From: Citrus sinensis
Lineage: Eukaryota; Streptophyta; Magnoliopsida; Sapindales; Rutaceae
Length of the DNA: 64,000 bases
NCBI RefSeq assembly: GCF_022201045.2
Contig: NC_068557.1
Coordinates: 2,046,001-2,110,000, forward strand
Reading direction: 5' to 3'
Under the pieces are notes generated by a model. That model searched no databases. It was not told the origin of the DNA and worked only from the letters and a program-made list of their open reading frames with translations. This document shows positions 11,720 through 23,549 of the stretch, piece by piece. Every line of letters starts with the position of its first letter. Position 1 is the stretch's first letter. The translations under genes were made by a program, and so were the position numbers.

Positions 11720-13186
11720 TCAATCCTCCTCCTTCTGTGCCTTCTTCATCATCAACGCAGCATCCAAGAATTGTTCCATGGCTTTTACAGAAGACCCCTT
11801 AAACTTTTCTTCATTTCTAACAGCATTCTAAATAATCATCTTAACCTCAGAAGCTTTCTTTCTCAAGTCCATTCCTTTCTCAGTCTCATTCATCACCAAC
11901 TCAAACTTTGCACTTAAGTTCTCTGTCGAAACCTCACAACTCATCCCTCTTGCTATCTCCACACAAACCCCCATCTCTTCTTCTAACAGCTTAGAATTAT
12001 AAAACTGCTCTGCTGCCAACGGTCACCCAATTATCGGCACCCTATGACTCAAAGCTTCAAGCACTGAGTTCCATCCGCAATGACTCAAAAATGCAGATAT
12101 TGACTTGTGAGACAAAATCTCCACTTGAGGTGCCCATTTTTGGACCACTAGCCCTTGTCCTGAATCTTTGATTCTTTCTTCAAATCCTTCAGGCAGCCAC
12201 TCATTGGCTCTAAATTCAGAGTTCATGTCAAAACCAAGTGGTGGCTTGACTACCCAAATGAAGTTCTTGCCACAAGCCTCTAAAGCCATTGCCAATTGCA
12301 TCATTTGTGATGCAGCTATTGTGTTTTGTGAACCAAATGACACATAAATCACTGAATTGCATGGCTTGGTATCAAGCCAATTTTTACACAACTCTGTGGA
12401 GATTCCGTACTCTTTTCCTGCCCCAGCTCTGCTCCCGGTTGACAAAAGCAGGGACCCAACTGGCCAGACCGGTCGGCCGAGCTTTCTACTGAAATACATT
12501 AGACCAATCTTGTCAAGCTCCTCTACTGTGTTAAACAAGATTCCATCGGCATTCATCCACTGAGGAAGCACTTTCTGAAAAAATACTGAAAGTGAATCAC
12601 TACCATCAGCAAGTCTTAAAAACTTTGTCATCTGAGTTACATGAATTCTTGAAGCTTCAGGAAAATCCGGCAATAGAAATTCATCGGAATCCCGATGGGG
12701 TAGGTTTAGCCACAAAGAGTAGAAACAAGCAAAGCCAAAACTGCCACCTCCTACAAATAGAGCATTAAAAATACCACATTCTTGTGCTATCTCTGCACTC
12801 CATGCAAAGAACATATCTGCAATGATGCAAACCGGTTTATGGCCATTTTGTTCATCAATAAGACCATTGATGAGTTTCCTGAAATGGGGTTTAAATGATA
12901 AAGTGGATTCAAAGAAATTTGGAAAGAGATGAAAAGGAAGAGAATCACTGTTTTCAGTACAAGGAGGGAGGTCATGAGCTATGCCATCGAAGGGAATTTC
13001 ACGGAGGTGAATGGAGGAGTTTTGAGGGAGAGACGATTTGAGTTTCTTGAGGTTTGAAGGGGTGTTAACAAAAGTTATAGTGTATCTGTTTGTATTCTCC
13101 AGGTGAAGGGCTAATGCAAGGAATGGGATTGTATGGCCTTGTGCCATGAGCGGGAACATCACTATGTTCTCTTTTCTTTGTGCCAT
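11720..13186 (-). pseudogene. UGT-2: UGT92A1-like pseudogene with two nonsense codons
   Basis: Reading from the ATG at 13186 the frame stays open over 489 codons, with no frameshift, to a normal TGA at 11720-11722. It is broken by TGA at codon 388 (12023-12025), where sister copies have the Trp of 'PIIGWP' in the PSPG box, and by TAG at codon 453 (11828-11830) in place of Lys. The PSPG Gly just before 'VPIIG' is also Arg. N-terminal motifs ('AQGHTIPF', 'CIIADMFF') remain. A product ending at codon 388 would lose the end of the donor-binding box and probably be inactive. It is almost identical to UGT-2' in block B, which lacks both stops, so the damage postdates that duplication. Confidence 0.9.
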
Positions 13187-13268
13187 TCTTGTTAATAGGA
13201 AAAAACAGAGGTAAGTACAGGATGATGTAAAGAAGATGTGCGGGGGTGTGCGATACACATACACGCGA

Positions 13269-13276
13269 CTTTTATA
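13269..13276 (-). promoter_or_regulatory. TATA box of UGT-2
   Basis: TATAAAAG on the minus strand, 83 bp upstream of the UGT-2 ATG. The same box and context occur in front of UGT-2' at 39218-39225. Confidence 0.55.
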
Positions 13277-13997
13277 ACAGTTGGAAGAATTTAGCGTACG
13301 TTAAGAATTAACCTTAAGCTATTATTATTGGTTGAAACATGTGCATTTAATAAAGAGAAAATTAAAAAGAAAATTAATAATAATAATAATGCTGCAGACA
13401 GGAACTCTGTGAAACTTTCCTAAGCGACGTATTAAAAATTTGACCGCATTACTCCAGCCATCGACCCCAACCAATCCAAAGTTAGTGTGAGGAGAATTCA
13501 AACTTTTAATCTCTTTGAATTAAATAAAATAATCTCTTTGTTTCTTGTTCTTTGAATTCAATAAAATCAACTGAGTCGTCAGACATTTTCTCCAAATTGT
13601 TTATTCAATTGAGTCCTCTTGACCTCTTCGATAATGATGGTATACAAATTGATTTGCTGAACTCGGTTTGTTTTATCTTTCTATTTCTATTCTCATGTCA
13701 GCTAACAAACAGGGATGGTGCTGCTGATTTCATTAAAGGGCCAACTGCAGGACACCTCACTCGCACTATTTTCCAACCCACTTACTCACACTTTTTCAGA
13801 AGAGATAAGATGGAATACAAAAGGTCCAGTCTTTTCGAACTTACCATGTAGGAAATTGCATGGAAATGATTAAATTGTTCAATAATACTTCATAGACCTC
13901 TTAACTTTCCTCCAGAAAAATTTAAGAATCATACCCCACTCCCCTTCTCTACCACTTAATCCTCCACTTTTTCTCCTTCTGATCCTCATCAACAACA
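13277..13997. other. Shared head-to-head promoter region of UGT-2 and UGT-3
   Basis: UGT-2 (-) and UGT-3 (+) are divergent, with 811 bp between their ATGs. I see no coding potential. The block B counterpart is split by a CACTA-like element at 39,836-43,106. Confidence 0.55.
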
Positions 13998-15461
13998 ATG
14001 GCACAGAGGAAAGAAACCATAGTTTTGTTTCCATTCATGGCACAAGGCCATATAATCCCTTTCCTGGCATTAGCCCTTCACTTAGAGAAAACAAATAAAT
14101 ACACCATAACTTTTGTTAACACCCCTTTGAACCTCAGGAAACTCAAATCTTCTGTCCCTCAAAACTCCTCCATTAACCTTCTTGAAATTCCCTTCGATAG
14201 CATAGATCATAATCTCCCTCCTTGTACTGAGAACACAGATTCTGTTCCTTATCATCTAGTTTCCAAACTCATTGAGGCTACTTTATCGTTTAAGCCCCAT
14301 TTCAAGAAACTCGTCAATGATCTTATTGATGAACAAAATGGCTATAAACCACTTTGTATCATCACAGATATGTTCTTTGGTTGGTGCAAAGAGATAGCAC
14401 AAGAATATGGTATTTTTCATGCGATATTTATAGGAGGTGGTGGATTTGGCTTTGCTTGTTACTACTCTCTGTGGGTAAACTTGCCTCATCGGAACATGGA
14501 TTCTGATGAATGTGTATTGCCTGATTTTCCTGAAGCTTCTACAATTCATGCAACTCAGCTGGCAGATTATCTAAGAGTTGCGGATGGAAGTGATTCTTTT
14601 TCAGCGATTCTACAGAAAGTGCTTCCTCAGTGGATGAATGCCGATGGAATTTTGGTTAACACAGTTGAGGAACTTGACAAGATTGGACTGATGTATTTCA
14701 AGAGAAAATTTGGCCGGTCGGTTTGGCCAATAGGACCTGTTCTTTTGTCCACAGAAAACAGAGGTGGGGCTGGAAAAGAGTACGGAATCTCCACAGAGTT
14801 GTGTAAAAAATGGCTCGATACCAAGCCGTACACTTCAGTTCTGTATGTATCATTTGGTTCACAAAACACAATAGCCACATCACAAATGATGCAATTGGCA
14901 ATGGCTTTAGAGGCTAGTGGCAAGAATTTCATTTGGGTTGTTAGGCCTCCGATTGGCTTTGACATAAATTCTGAGTTTAAAGCCAACGAGTGGCTGCCTT
15001 GAGGATTCGAAGAAAGAATCAAATGTTCAGGACAAGGGCTAGTGGTACACAAATGGGCACCTCAGGTGGAGATTTTATCTCATAGGTCTGTATCTGTATT
15101 TTTGAGTCACTGCGGATGGAACTCTGTACTTGAAGCTTTAAGTCATGGGGTGCCGATAATAGGGTGGCCATTGGCAGCAGAGCAGTTTTACAATTCTAAG
15201 CTGTTGGAAGAAGAGATTGGGGTTTGTGTGGAGGTAGCTAGAGGGAAAAGCAGTGAGGTTCTGAAAAAAGACATAGCGGCAAAAATTGAGTTGGTGATGA
15301 ATGAGACTGAGAAAGGAATAGAGTTGAGAAAGAATGCTTATGAGGTTAGGGAGATTATTAAGAATGCCTTTAAAAATGAAGAAAATTTTCAGGGTTCTTC
15401 AGTGAAAGCCATGAATCAATTCCTGAATGCTGCATCGATGGTGAAGGAGACAATTAATTGA
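13998..15461 (+). pseudogene. UGT-3: UGT92A1-like gene with a single in-frame TGA
   Basis: From the ATG at 13998 the frame is open for 334 codons, hits TGA at 15000-15002 (codon 335), then stays open in the same frame to the normal stop at 15459-15461 (488 codons in all). UGT-4 and UGT-6 have CGA (Arg) at the stop position, so a single C-to-T change at a CpG explains it. Both halves look otherwise healthy: 'AQGHIIPF' with the catalytic His, 'CIITDMFFGW', and a complete PSPG box in the downstream half (WAPQVEIL...HCGWNS...AEQ). A truncated 334-aa product would lack the donor-binding domain. Either a very young pseudogene or a null allele; stop-codon readthrough cannot be judged from sequence. 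Confidence 0.88.
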
Positions 15462-17581
15462 TCAAAGAATGAAGTTTTTGATGCATGAACCTAGCCATTT
15501 TAATGGTGTTACTTGAAAATGACGCATCTTTTTTTTCGTTTTTGGGTTTGGCCAATCTTATAATAATTGGTGGCCGGCACGGCATTCCTCATTATTCGTA
15601 CTCACTTTTTTTGCTATTAGATTAGTTTAACGTGGATGTGTCGGTAACTTTTTGAATGTTTGAATAATTTTCAAAACTTCTATTTGATATCCAAAATTTT
15701 TGTATTAAATTTTCTATTCGTTCTTGTTCCAATGCTTGTAAAAATATTTTTATTTCTTAATTTCTTCTTTCACCTACTCTAATTTCTTCTTTCAACTACT
15801 AAAGACCTTCACAATATGCGAAAAGCCACTTTTTGAAATTATATATTCCAATGTGTGCAGTATTATTATTTACCATTGAATCATCTACATAAGAAAAGAT
15901 GCTAGTTTCTCTTCCTTTGTTAATTTCTTTATTGCATATTAATTAAACAATTAAGGAGGTTTTTGCCGTACAATTTCTGAAAGCTTGCTCGCTTATTGTA
16001 TGCTAACGTTGAAGCAACTGAACTTCTCATTACTCAAGAGTGATTCATGGATCTTAGAGGTTAGAAAAATCACATGTTCTTGGTGATTCATCATTCACGT
16101 CCACTTTCTATAGAACCAATCAATACCTGTCAACTATTCCTTAATTACACTATCTTGTTTGGTATTGTTTTTCAAATAATGTTTTTGTATTTATTTTGTA
16201 ATAGAGAAATGATTAATTTTTTGTGGATTTGAAAATGTGTTTGGTAGTTTGCTTTTATAATAGTACTTAAAAATAGAAAAATAAAAATAAGTTTGGTTAT
16301 TTGTTTGGAAAAATGATAATAATGAAAATGAAAGGGTGTTGAAAAAGAAGTTATATAATAATGAAAGATGATGGGAAAAAAAAACTTTTAAAAGTTGCTA
16401 TTAAAATAAGAAATATATTTATTCATATAATTTAAAAATAGTGTAGTTAAATTAATTAATAAATATTTAAGTTGGCAGGTACTTCAACCATAAAGAGACA
16501 ACTTCAGCCATAAACAAACAACACATGAGTGACAGTTTCGATGACTTTTCATAAACAAAAAAATGTAGAACAAATTTTGCAAATTTTATTGTTTTCTATT
16601 TTCATGAAGGGAAGACACAGAACGAGAATGATTTGTTGTCAAAGAATCCAAACATTGCTGGAAAACGGTACAACCAGACAAGTTTTCCTTTGTTTTATCT
16701 TTGAAAAACAGAAAAGACCAATTTGGAAACAGTACCAAACAGGCTTTTGAATTATGATTTAGGATGGGAGTTTTGTTTGATTTTGACTGAATTATATGAT
16801 AATTCAATAATATTACCTCTACCTATTTGCATGTGGAAGTATGGCAATAAAATGATTCTTCCAATCAAAATAAGCCATGTGTCAATGGTACAACAAAATT
16901 ACCAAACAATTTTTTTTAAATTTGATTTTTAGTTTTTAAATTCTGTAGGGATATTTGAACCCAGTAAACTACTCGTTAAACCATTTACTAGATAAACTCA
17001 CCCTCATATTTTGAAATTTAAAATTTTACTCAACAAACTCACATAAATACTCAATAAACCCTTACTAAATCCAAATTGTATAATAATAATGTATTTATTC
17101 ACTAAACCCATTAAATTCATTTATGAATCCTTAATGAATATTTCATTGAATTTCTTATATAGTTATTCAAAATCTAGAAAATTCCAGTAGCCCATCAACC
17201 ACTAAATATAGACTCATGTTGGCAATGCGTAAGAAGAGGATCCATTCACCTCAAAATCAAAATATCACCTCTCAAGTAAGCCAAATGATTGATGTTTAAG
17301 AAAAGGACCACAAACCAAACAAATTAAAGAGCAACATCTTTCATTTTCAGCCAAGTACTTTACAAAAACAAAAAAAAAAAAGAAGGTGGAAAGCACTAAA
17401 ACAACACTAGAGGATATTTTTGTAGTATACTAGTATAAGTGGCCCAAAAAAATAAAAATCATTCTTTAGTTTATTAAGGTTTAACAAAATTACATTGAAT
17501 GTGAATATGGGTTCAAAAAGCAAAAAAAAAAAATTCTTTTTTATTATATTTTAGTGTCTATAATTATAATTTAATTTATAA
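15462..17581. other. Intergenic DNA between UGT-3 and UGT-4
   Basis: No gene seen. The part from about 17,100 onward has a counterpart in block B (43,481 onward), where everything between the UGT-3' N-terminal region and this point has been deleted. The segment near 16,440-17,000 resembles 22,020-22,700 upstream of UGT-5, showing that UGT-4 and UGT-5 are tandem duplicates including their promoters. Confidence 0.5.
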
Positions 17582-17764
17582 TTTTTTTTTCTTAACTATC
17601 CGATATCCGGCGACCACATCAGGTCCTGGCTACTTCGGATTCGAGTCGGGTGCCAATAAAATCCTCCCAACGAGGGCGACTCCTAAGGGTTTCAAACTAG
17701 AGAGCAAACCCACTCGAGCCACCTAAGGGGTTTAACCAGCGCCAGCAGAACCAACACCTCGTTG
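17582..17764 (-). mobile_element. Short SINE (minus orientation) upstream of UGT-4
   Basis: A roughly 183-bp insertion relative to the matching site in block B (near 45,105). Read on the minus strand it has a tRNA-like internal promoter (B-box-like GTTTGAAACCC; a weaker A-box-like GGCGCTGGTTAAACC) and ends in an A tract, seen as poly-T at 17582-17590 on the plus strand. The flanks TAATTTATA and TAATTTAGA are a likely imperfect target duplication. It ends about 210 bp upstream of the UGT-4 ATG. Confidence 0.65.
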
Positions 17765-17973
17765 GTAATTTAGAAATATTTTAATCATTAAAAATTATTT
17801 CTAAATGTAGGTTTAATGAGTAATTTAGTGAGTTTAAATAACCATAGGATGGTGAAAGTCAAACTTAATCATTGGTCGTTGAAAAAAATTAAAATTACCA
17901 AAATGACCCCACTTCCCTTCCTTATCACTTATTCCTCTGCTTTTTCTCCTCCTAATGATCCTCATCAACAGCA

Positions 17974-19458
17974 ATGGCGCAAAGAAAAGAGAATATAGTG
18001 ATGTTCCCATTCATGGCACAAGGCCATATAATCCCCTTCCTAGCATTAGCCCGTCGCTTGGAAGAAACAAACAAATACACCATAACTCTTGTTAACACCC
18101 CTTTAAACCTTAAGAAGCTCAAATCATCTCTCCCTCAAAATTCCTCTATTCACCTTCTTGAAATTCCTTTCAATAGCGTAGAGCATGACCTCCCTCCATG
18201 TACTGAAAACACAGACTCTATTCCGTATCATCTCTTTCCAAAATTCCTTCAAGCATCAGCATCGCTCGAACCCCACTTCAAGAAACTAATCTCTGAACTT
18301 GTCAATGAACAAAATGGCCAAAAACCACTTTGTATCATCACTGATACGTTCTTAGGCTGGTGTAAAGAGACAGCACAAGAGTATGGTATTTTTCATGCTA
18401 TATTCATAGGAGGTGGTGGCTTTGGCTTTGCTTGTTTGTACTCGATGTTGCTAAACCTACCTCACCGCAGCACGGATTCTGATGAATTTCTGTTGCCGGA
18501 TTTTCCAGAAGCTTCAACACTTCATGTAACACAGATATCTCCTTACTTACGTGCTACCGATGGAAGTGATTCTTTTTCAGTGTTTTATAAGAAGTTGCTT
18601 CTTCTATGGAAGGATGCAGATGGAATTTTGGTTAACACGGTTGAGGAACTTGACAAGATTGGACTGATGTATTTCAAGAGAAAATTTGGCCGGCCGGTTT
18701 GGCCAATAGGGCCTGTTCTTTTGTCCACGGAAAGCAGAGCTGGGGCCAGAAAAGAGTACGGAATCTCCACAGAGTTGTGTAAAAAATGGCTTGATACAAA
18801 GCCGTACACTTCAGTTCTGTATGTATCATTCGGTTCACAAAACACAATAGCTGCATCACAAATGATGCAATTGGCAATGGCTTTAGAGGCTAGTGGCAAG
18901 AATTTCATTTGGGTTGTCAGGCCGCCGATTGGCTTTGACATAAATTCTGAGTTTAAAGCCAACAAATGGCTGCCTCGAGGATTTGAAGAAAGAATCAAAT
19001 GTTCAGGACAAGGGCTAGTGGTACACAAATGGGCGCCTCAGGTGGAGATTTTATCTCATAGGTCTGTATCTGCATTTTTGAGCCACTGCGGATGGAACTC
19101 TGTGCTTGAAGCTTTGAGTCATGGGGTGCCGATAATTGGGTGGCCATTGGCAGCAGAGCAGTTTTATAATTCTAAGCTGTTAGAAGAAGAGATGGGGGTT
19201 TGTGTGGAGATAGCAAGAGGGATGAGTTGTGAGGTTTTGAAAGAGGACTTAAGTGCAAAAATTGAGTTAGTGATGAATGAGACTGAGAAAGGAACAGACT
19301 TGAGAAACAAAGCTAATGAGGTCAAGGTGATTATTAAGAATGCTGTGAGAAATGAAACAAATTTTAAGGGGTCTTCTGTGAAAGCCATGGATCAATTCTT
19401 GAATGCTGCATTGATAATGAGACAGATGGAAAAGGGAGCATCAAAGGATGAGGTTTGA
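17974..19458 (+). CDS. UGT92A1-like: UGT-4: UDP-glycosyltransferase, UGT92A1-like, intact
   Basis: A 494-aa single-exon cytosolic glycosyltransferase. H18 ('AQGHIIPF') and D124 ('CIITD') form the expected catalytic pair. The PSPG box spans W353-Q396, with 'HCGWNS' and a terminal Gln that suggests UDP-glucose. The start is the MAQRKEN motif shared by all copies. It is the only uninterrupted plus-strand member of the cluster and keeps CGA (Arg335) at the position where UGT-3 and UGT-7 have TGA. Its closest relative is UGT-5, which shares flanks on both sides. Odd residues compared with sisters: LARRLE where most copies have LALHLE, and an Asn-Lys (NKWLP) where others have NEWLP. Acceptor unknown; UGT92 proteins belong to group M. 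Confidence 0.93.
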   Translation: MAQRKENIVMFPFMAQGHIIPFLALARRLEETNKYTITLVNTPLNLKKLKSSLPQNSSIHLLEIPFNSVEHDLPPCTENTDSIPYHLFPKFLQASASLEPHFKKLISELVNEQNGQKPLCIITDTFLGWCKETAQEYGIFHAIFIGGGGFGFACLYSMLLNLPHRSTDSDEFLLPDFPEASTLHVTQISPYLRATDGSDSFSVFYKKLLLLWKDADGILVNTVEELDKIGLMYFKRKFGRPVWPIGPVLLSTESRAGARKEYGISTELCKKWLDTKPYTSVLYVSFGSQNTIAASQMMQLAMALEASGKNFIWVVRPPIGFDINSEFKANKWLPRGFEERIKCSGQGLVVHKWAPQVEILSHRSVSAFLSHCGWNSVLEALSHGVPIIGWPLAAEQFYNSKLLEEEMGVCVEIARGMSCEVLKEDLSAKIELVMNETEKGTDLRNKANEVKVIIKNAVRNETNFKGSSVKAMDQFLNAALIMRQMEKGASKDEV

Positions 19459-22400
19459 TTTTGCGTGGAAGGAAGTCTCCATTGCCATTTCTGTCGATGA
19501 AAAATAATGTAATCTTTTAACGAGACAGTTTTGGGAAAATTCTTGAAGTAGTGTTATCTTTTTATTAACTTTCGATCAATAATATGAAATTTGATTTTAT
19601 ATAAATTAATCCCATAACAAAGAGCATCCTCTGTTTTTTGTGACTACATCTATCAGGATTCAGGAATTTTGAGTTTAAAGCTTGTTCCTTCCGAGTGGGA
19701 TCAGGAATTTATAGAGCACAATTCCTTAGTATTTAATGTTTTCAATAAATGAAAGTATGATTGGGCCGAAAAACCATCACCCACGGTCCTCATCAAGCCC
19801 AACCCAGACCATGTCATTTGGGCTGGTTTGATAAGGGAAACTCAATCTATTATAAATTTCATTAGGCTTTGGGTCGGTCATTTTCACAAAATAATTTCTA
19901 AAGTGATATATCGATAAATTACTGTTAAAAAAAAAAAAAAAGGTAGAAATCTGCATCTCTTAATTTATCAATGGCACCATCATCGTCAATGAACAAGCTT
20001 CTGACCTTGGCTATAACGATATTTATAAGTTTCGGCTAAATCGGATTGCCACCATTAAATTTTTTAGTTATTGGTATCTTAGATTTTTCTAACATCATAA
20101 TCTGTTAAAATATTGAATCTAAAAAAAAAAAAAATTGAACTAACTGTTTTTTTTAATAGAAATGCATTCTGATTAAAGTATGTTAAAACGTTAATAGAAA
20201 GAATAAACATAACATTTCATATGAAATTTTAGTTCAATCACATGCGTAAATTTCTAGTTTGTGAAGCAAAAAGGTTATGAGAGATTTTTCTAAATATGTA
20301 CATTGAGATCTCCTTCCTACCAATCCTTAATTATTTTTTATTGTTGAATTATGTTGTGTTTTGTGCTCACTTTAAAATAGGATTCAACTTTATACCATTG
20401 AACCAATCATGTTAAAATGTTGGATGAAATTGAATTAAAATTATTCATAGCATTAGATGGAGATTGAGATTTTATAAACAAATGTTGGATGGTGATTGGA
20501 GAAAAGAGATATTGCAAATGGCGACGCTGATCGGAGAAAACAAAAATACCCTAAAGTATATAAACGCTTGGTTTCGCAATGATATATATTGTCTGATTTA
20601 TTGAAATTTGTTTTAAAGTATACTCTAATTTACTGGATTGCTTGAAAAAATAAAGTGTAATGTTAATCGCATCTCGTAGATTTGTATGCAAAATAAATTT
20701 TAATATAATATTTTAAATTAATTAAAATAACAGTATTTTTCCATTGCAATAATAAATCGTCTTTAATTATTTATGAAGACAAAATTTAGGCTATTTTCAG
20801 ATTGAAAGCACATATACTCTTTGTCTGCAGGGGAGACTCTCCATTACTGACAAGAGTGATAAGCATTTAGTCTTTAGACTGAGACCATCTAAAACTGGAC
20901 TCAACAATTCTGCATCGTATGTATATTCCCAAAAGATTTTTAAAATTAGTTTTAAAAACGTGGAAGCTTTGGTTGCCCAATTAATGCACCCACCTCTGCG
21001 TTTCCCCTACGTATTAGCCTGCGTAATTTTTAAATTTTCGGTGATTATGGTCTTGATTGGGATTACGTTGCTGTAATTTTTAAGTTATAACTACTGTGAA
21101 AAAAAAAGTATAATTATGAAATAAAAATAAATAATATATAATAAATATAATTTTTAAATAATAATTTTATAAAAATTATTAAAGATATATTAATTCATCA
21201 CGTAAATATAAAATTAAATTAAATTATCTTTTAAGTTATAGTAGTTAGTATTTATTAAATATTTTAATTTTTAAATTTTTAAATTACAGTTATTTAATCT
21301 CAATTCTAAATAGAGCCTATATCTATTTAAAACTTGTTCAGATTGCTAACTAGTTATGCTTTATTTAACATAGTAGAATTCGGTAATTCACTTATTATTA
21401 ATTTTTTGTTTTAGTCTCTAGACCATCTTTCACCGATAAAAACTGTTTTATTACATACCAAAACTGTTAAAATCAAGGACGGAAGCAGCATGGTGCTACC
21501 AGGATCAGCTGTCCCCACTTAAGTACTTAGCTTTCTATTTTATGCTTAAGTCTCACCCTGCAATCTTTATTGGTGTGCCCTCTTGATTTCAATGTTCAAC
21601 CAATTTATCTTTTAAAATTTTTTGAACAGACTCAGTAACTTGAAATTAAAAGCCTAATAGCCTTAATTCCAGTATGTTGCGAAAAAAATTTCAAATAGTA
21701 TTGATAATAAAACTATTGAGCAGCATTATCAATTCATGAAAATAAGTCATCAACAATTTATGAGTGAAAGATATAACTTTATATTTATTATTATTTTTTA
21801 AAAAAAAATTACCCCCTATAGAGTAAATTTCTAGCTTCATCCATCGTTAAAGTAACTCATGTTATTTCAATGAACGCCAAAGACACATAGGTATAACTAA
21901 TTATTTTAAATTTTTTTTATTAAAACTTAGCAGTTTGAGGAATTTTTATTAAATATGAAATAAGAAATGAAATACCAAATCCGGAGGATTTAATTACATT
22001 ATTTTTTTCCCAATTGGAAATATGTTGGAAAGAAATACCTTTAAAATCTGCCATTAAAATAAGAAATATGTTTATTAATATAATTTAAAAAATAATGTAA
22101 TTAACTTGACTAATAAATGTTTGTTTTGGTTGGTCATTTAACCATAAAGTGGCAACATGCAAGCAACAGAGTTGATGACTTTCTGTGCAGTTTGGAGCCC
22201 ATTCTAGACACAAAAAATATAGAACAAACTTCATTGCTTTCTACTTCTATGAAGGGGAATAAAAAAATGAGGATGATTTGATGTCAAAAATCAAAATGAT
22301 CCAAGCAATGCCGCAATACGGTGCCGCCAAACAAACCTTTCATTGTTTTACTCTTAAAAAACAGAAAACAACAATTTGGAAACAGTACCAAGCAGCCTAC

Positions 22401-22799
22401 TAAAAAGTTAGTGAATTATGATTTAGGATTGGGGTTTTGTTTGATGTTGAATGAATTATATGATAACAATGATGATAAAGTCAAAAACAGTTTTGTATAA
22501 TTTAATATGTAATAATTAATGTGACACGAAAAAAGTAACTAAAAAGTAATGATAGTTTTTTTTTTAATTATGTGAGACCATAATAATTTTATATAATCAA
22601 TCATCAAAATTAACAATATATGTCAAGGCTCTAGCAGAATTATCAAAATGCTCAGTTTTTTTTAAATTTAATTTTCAGTTTTTAAATTTAGAAAGTCGAA
22701 AGTTGTCTTTCAAAAGAATTAAAATTACCAAAATGACCCCACTCCCCTTCTTAACCACCTAATCCTCCGCAATTTCTCCTCATCCTCTCATCAATAGCA
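19459..22799. other. UGT-4 3' flank and UGT-5 promoter
   Basis: No gene seen. About 19,470-20,880 is homologous to the UGT-5 3' flank (30,080-31,350) and partly to 49,490-51,780, marking a repeated unit longer than the genes. About 22,020-22,799 resembles the UGT-4 upstream region. Several A/T homopolymer runs. Confidence 0.5.
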
Positions 22800-22909
22800 A
22801 TGGCACAAAGAAAAGAAAACATAGTGATGTTCCCATTCATGGCACAAGGCCATATAATCCCTTTCCTAGCGTTAGCCCTTCAGTTGGAAAAAACAAACAA
22901 ATACACCAT

Positions 22910-22914
22910 AACTC
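22910..22914 (+). repeat. Left target-site duplication of the Copia element (AACTC)
   Basis: AACTC here and at 28706-28710 flank the two LTRs; 5 bp is the normal size for LTR elements. Confidence 0.9.
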
Positions 22915-23549
22915 TGTTGGTGAATTATGAGAATATGGAGGCAAAGAACAATGAAATTTCTTAGGATTTGAGACGTGTTTACACACTTTCCTTTAAGGTT
23001 TTATTTGCCCTCACCAATCTTGGTTTGCTATAGAGTTTTAATGGCAAATTACCCCCAAGATATATCAAATCCTGAATACAATCTTTAGCAAATAAGATTG
23101 TATTTCCAGAACAAGCATGAAATCTTCAAAATCTGATTTCTAATCTTATTGTATGTCTTTCTTTTTATGAATAAGATGTTTATTTGAAAGAATACAACCA
23201 TTAGAAAATGGTACTTCTTCGAAAAAAACTCTTTTGGTTTTAAAATGCATCGATTTACAATTGAAATCTTTTCAATCTTGCTAACCGTTTTCCAATTGAC
23301 AACTTTCTGGAAATAAACGGTTAGCTGTTTTCTCAATAAACGGTGAGCCGTTTATTCTAGGACATAAAACATGCTCTCTGGACTTAAACGGTAAGCCGTT
23401 TTCACCATAAACGGTGAGCCGTTTATTCCAGAACAAAAAACATGCTCTCTGGACTTAAACGGTTAGCCGTTTTCTCAATAAACGGCAACCCGTTTTCGTC
23501 CAGAATATCAAACCAAACAAACTTGAAAGATGTTACAATCTCTCTTACA
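22915..23549 (-). repeat. Copia LTR (3' LTR in element sense)
   Basis: 635 bp, TG...CA. Paired with 28071-28705 with four C/T differences. Contains the AACGG/CCGTT palindrome array. Confidence 0.93.
23281..23500. repeat. Palindrome array (AACGG...CCGTT) in the LTR U3 region
   Basis: About twelve half-sites, six AACGG and six CCGTT, alternate to form imperfect palindromes such as AAACGGTGAGCCGTTT. Part of it is a direct repeat that includes CATGCTCTCTGGACTTAAAC twice. In element sense this lies close to the start of the LTR, where U3 enhancers sit. The same array is at about 28,437-28,656. Confidence 0.8.

Noticed and set aside
14627-15052. Open frame opposite UGT-3, with similar ones opposite UGT-4 and UGT-5
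   Set aside because: Shadow frames caused by codon usage of the UGT sense strand; they recur at the same place in each copy.
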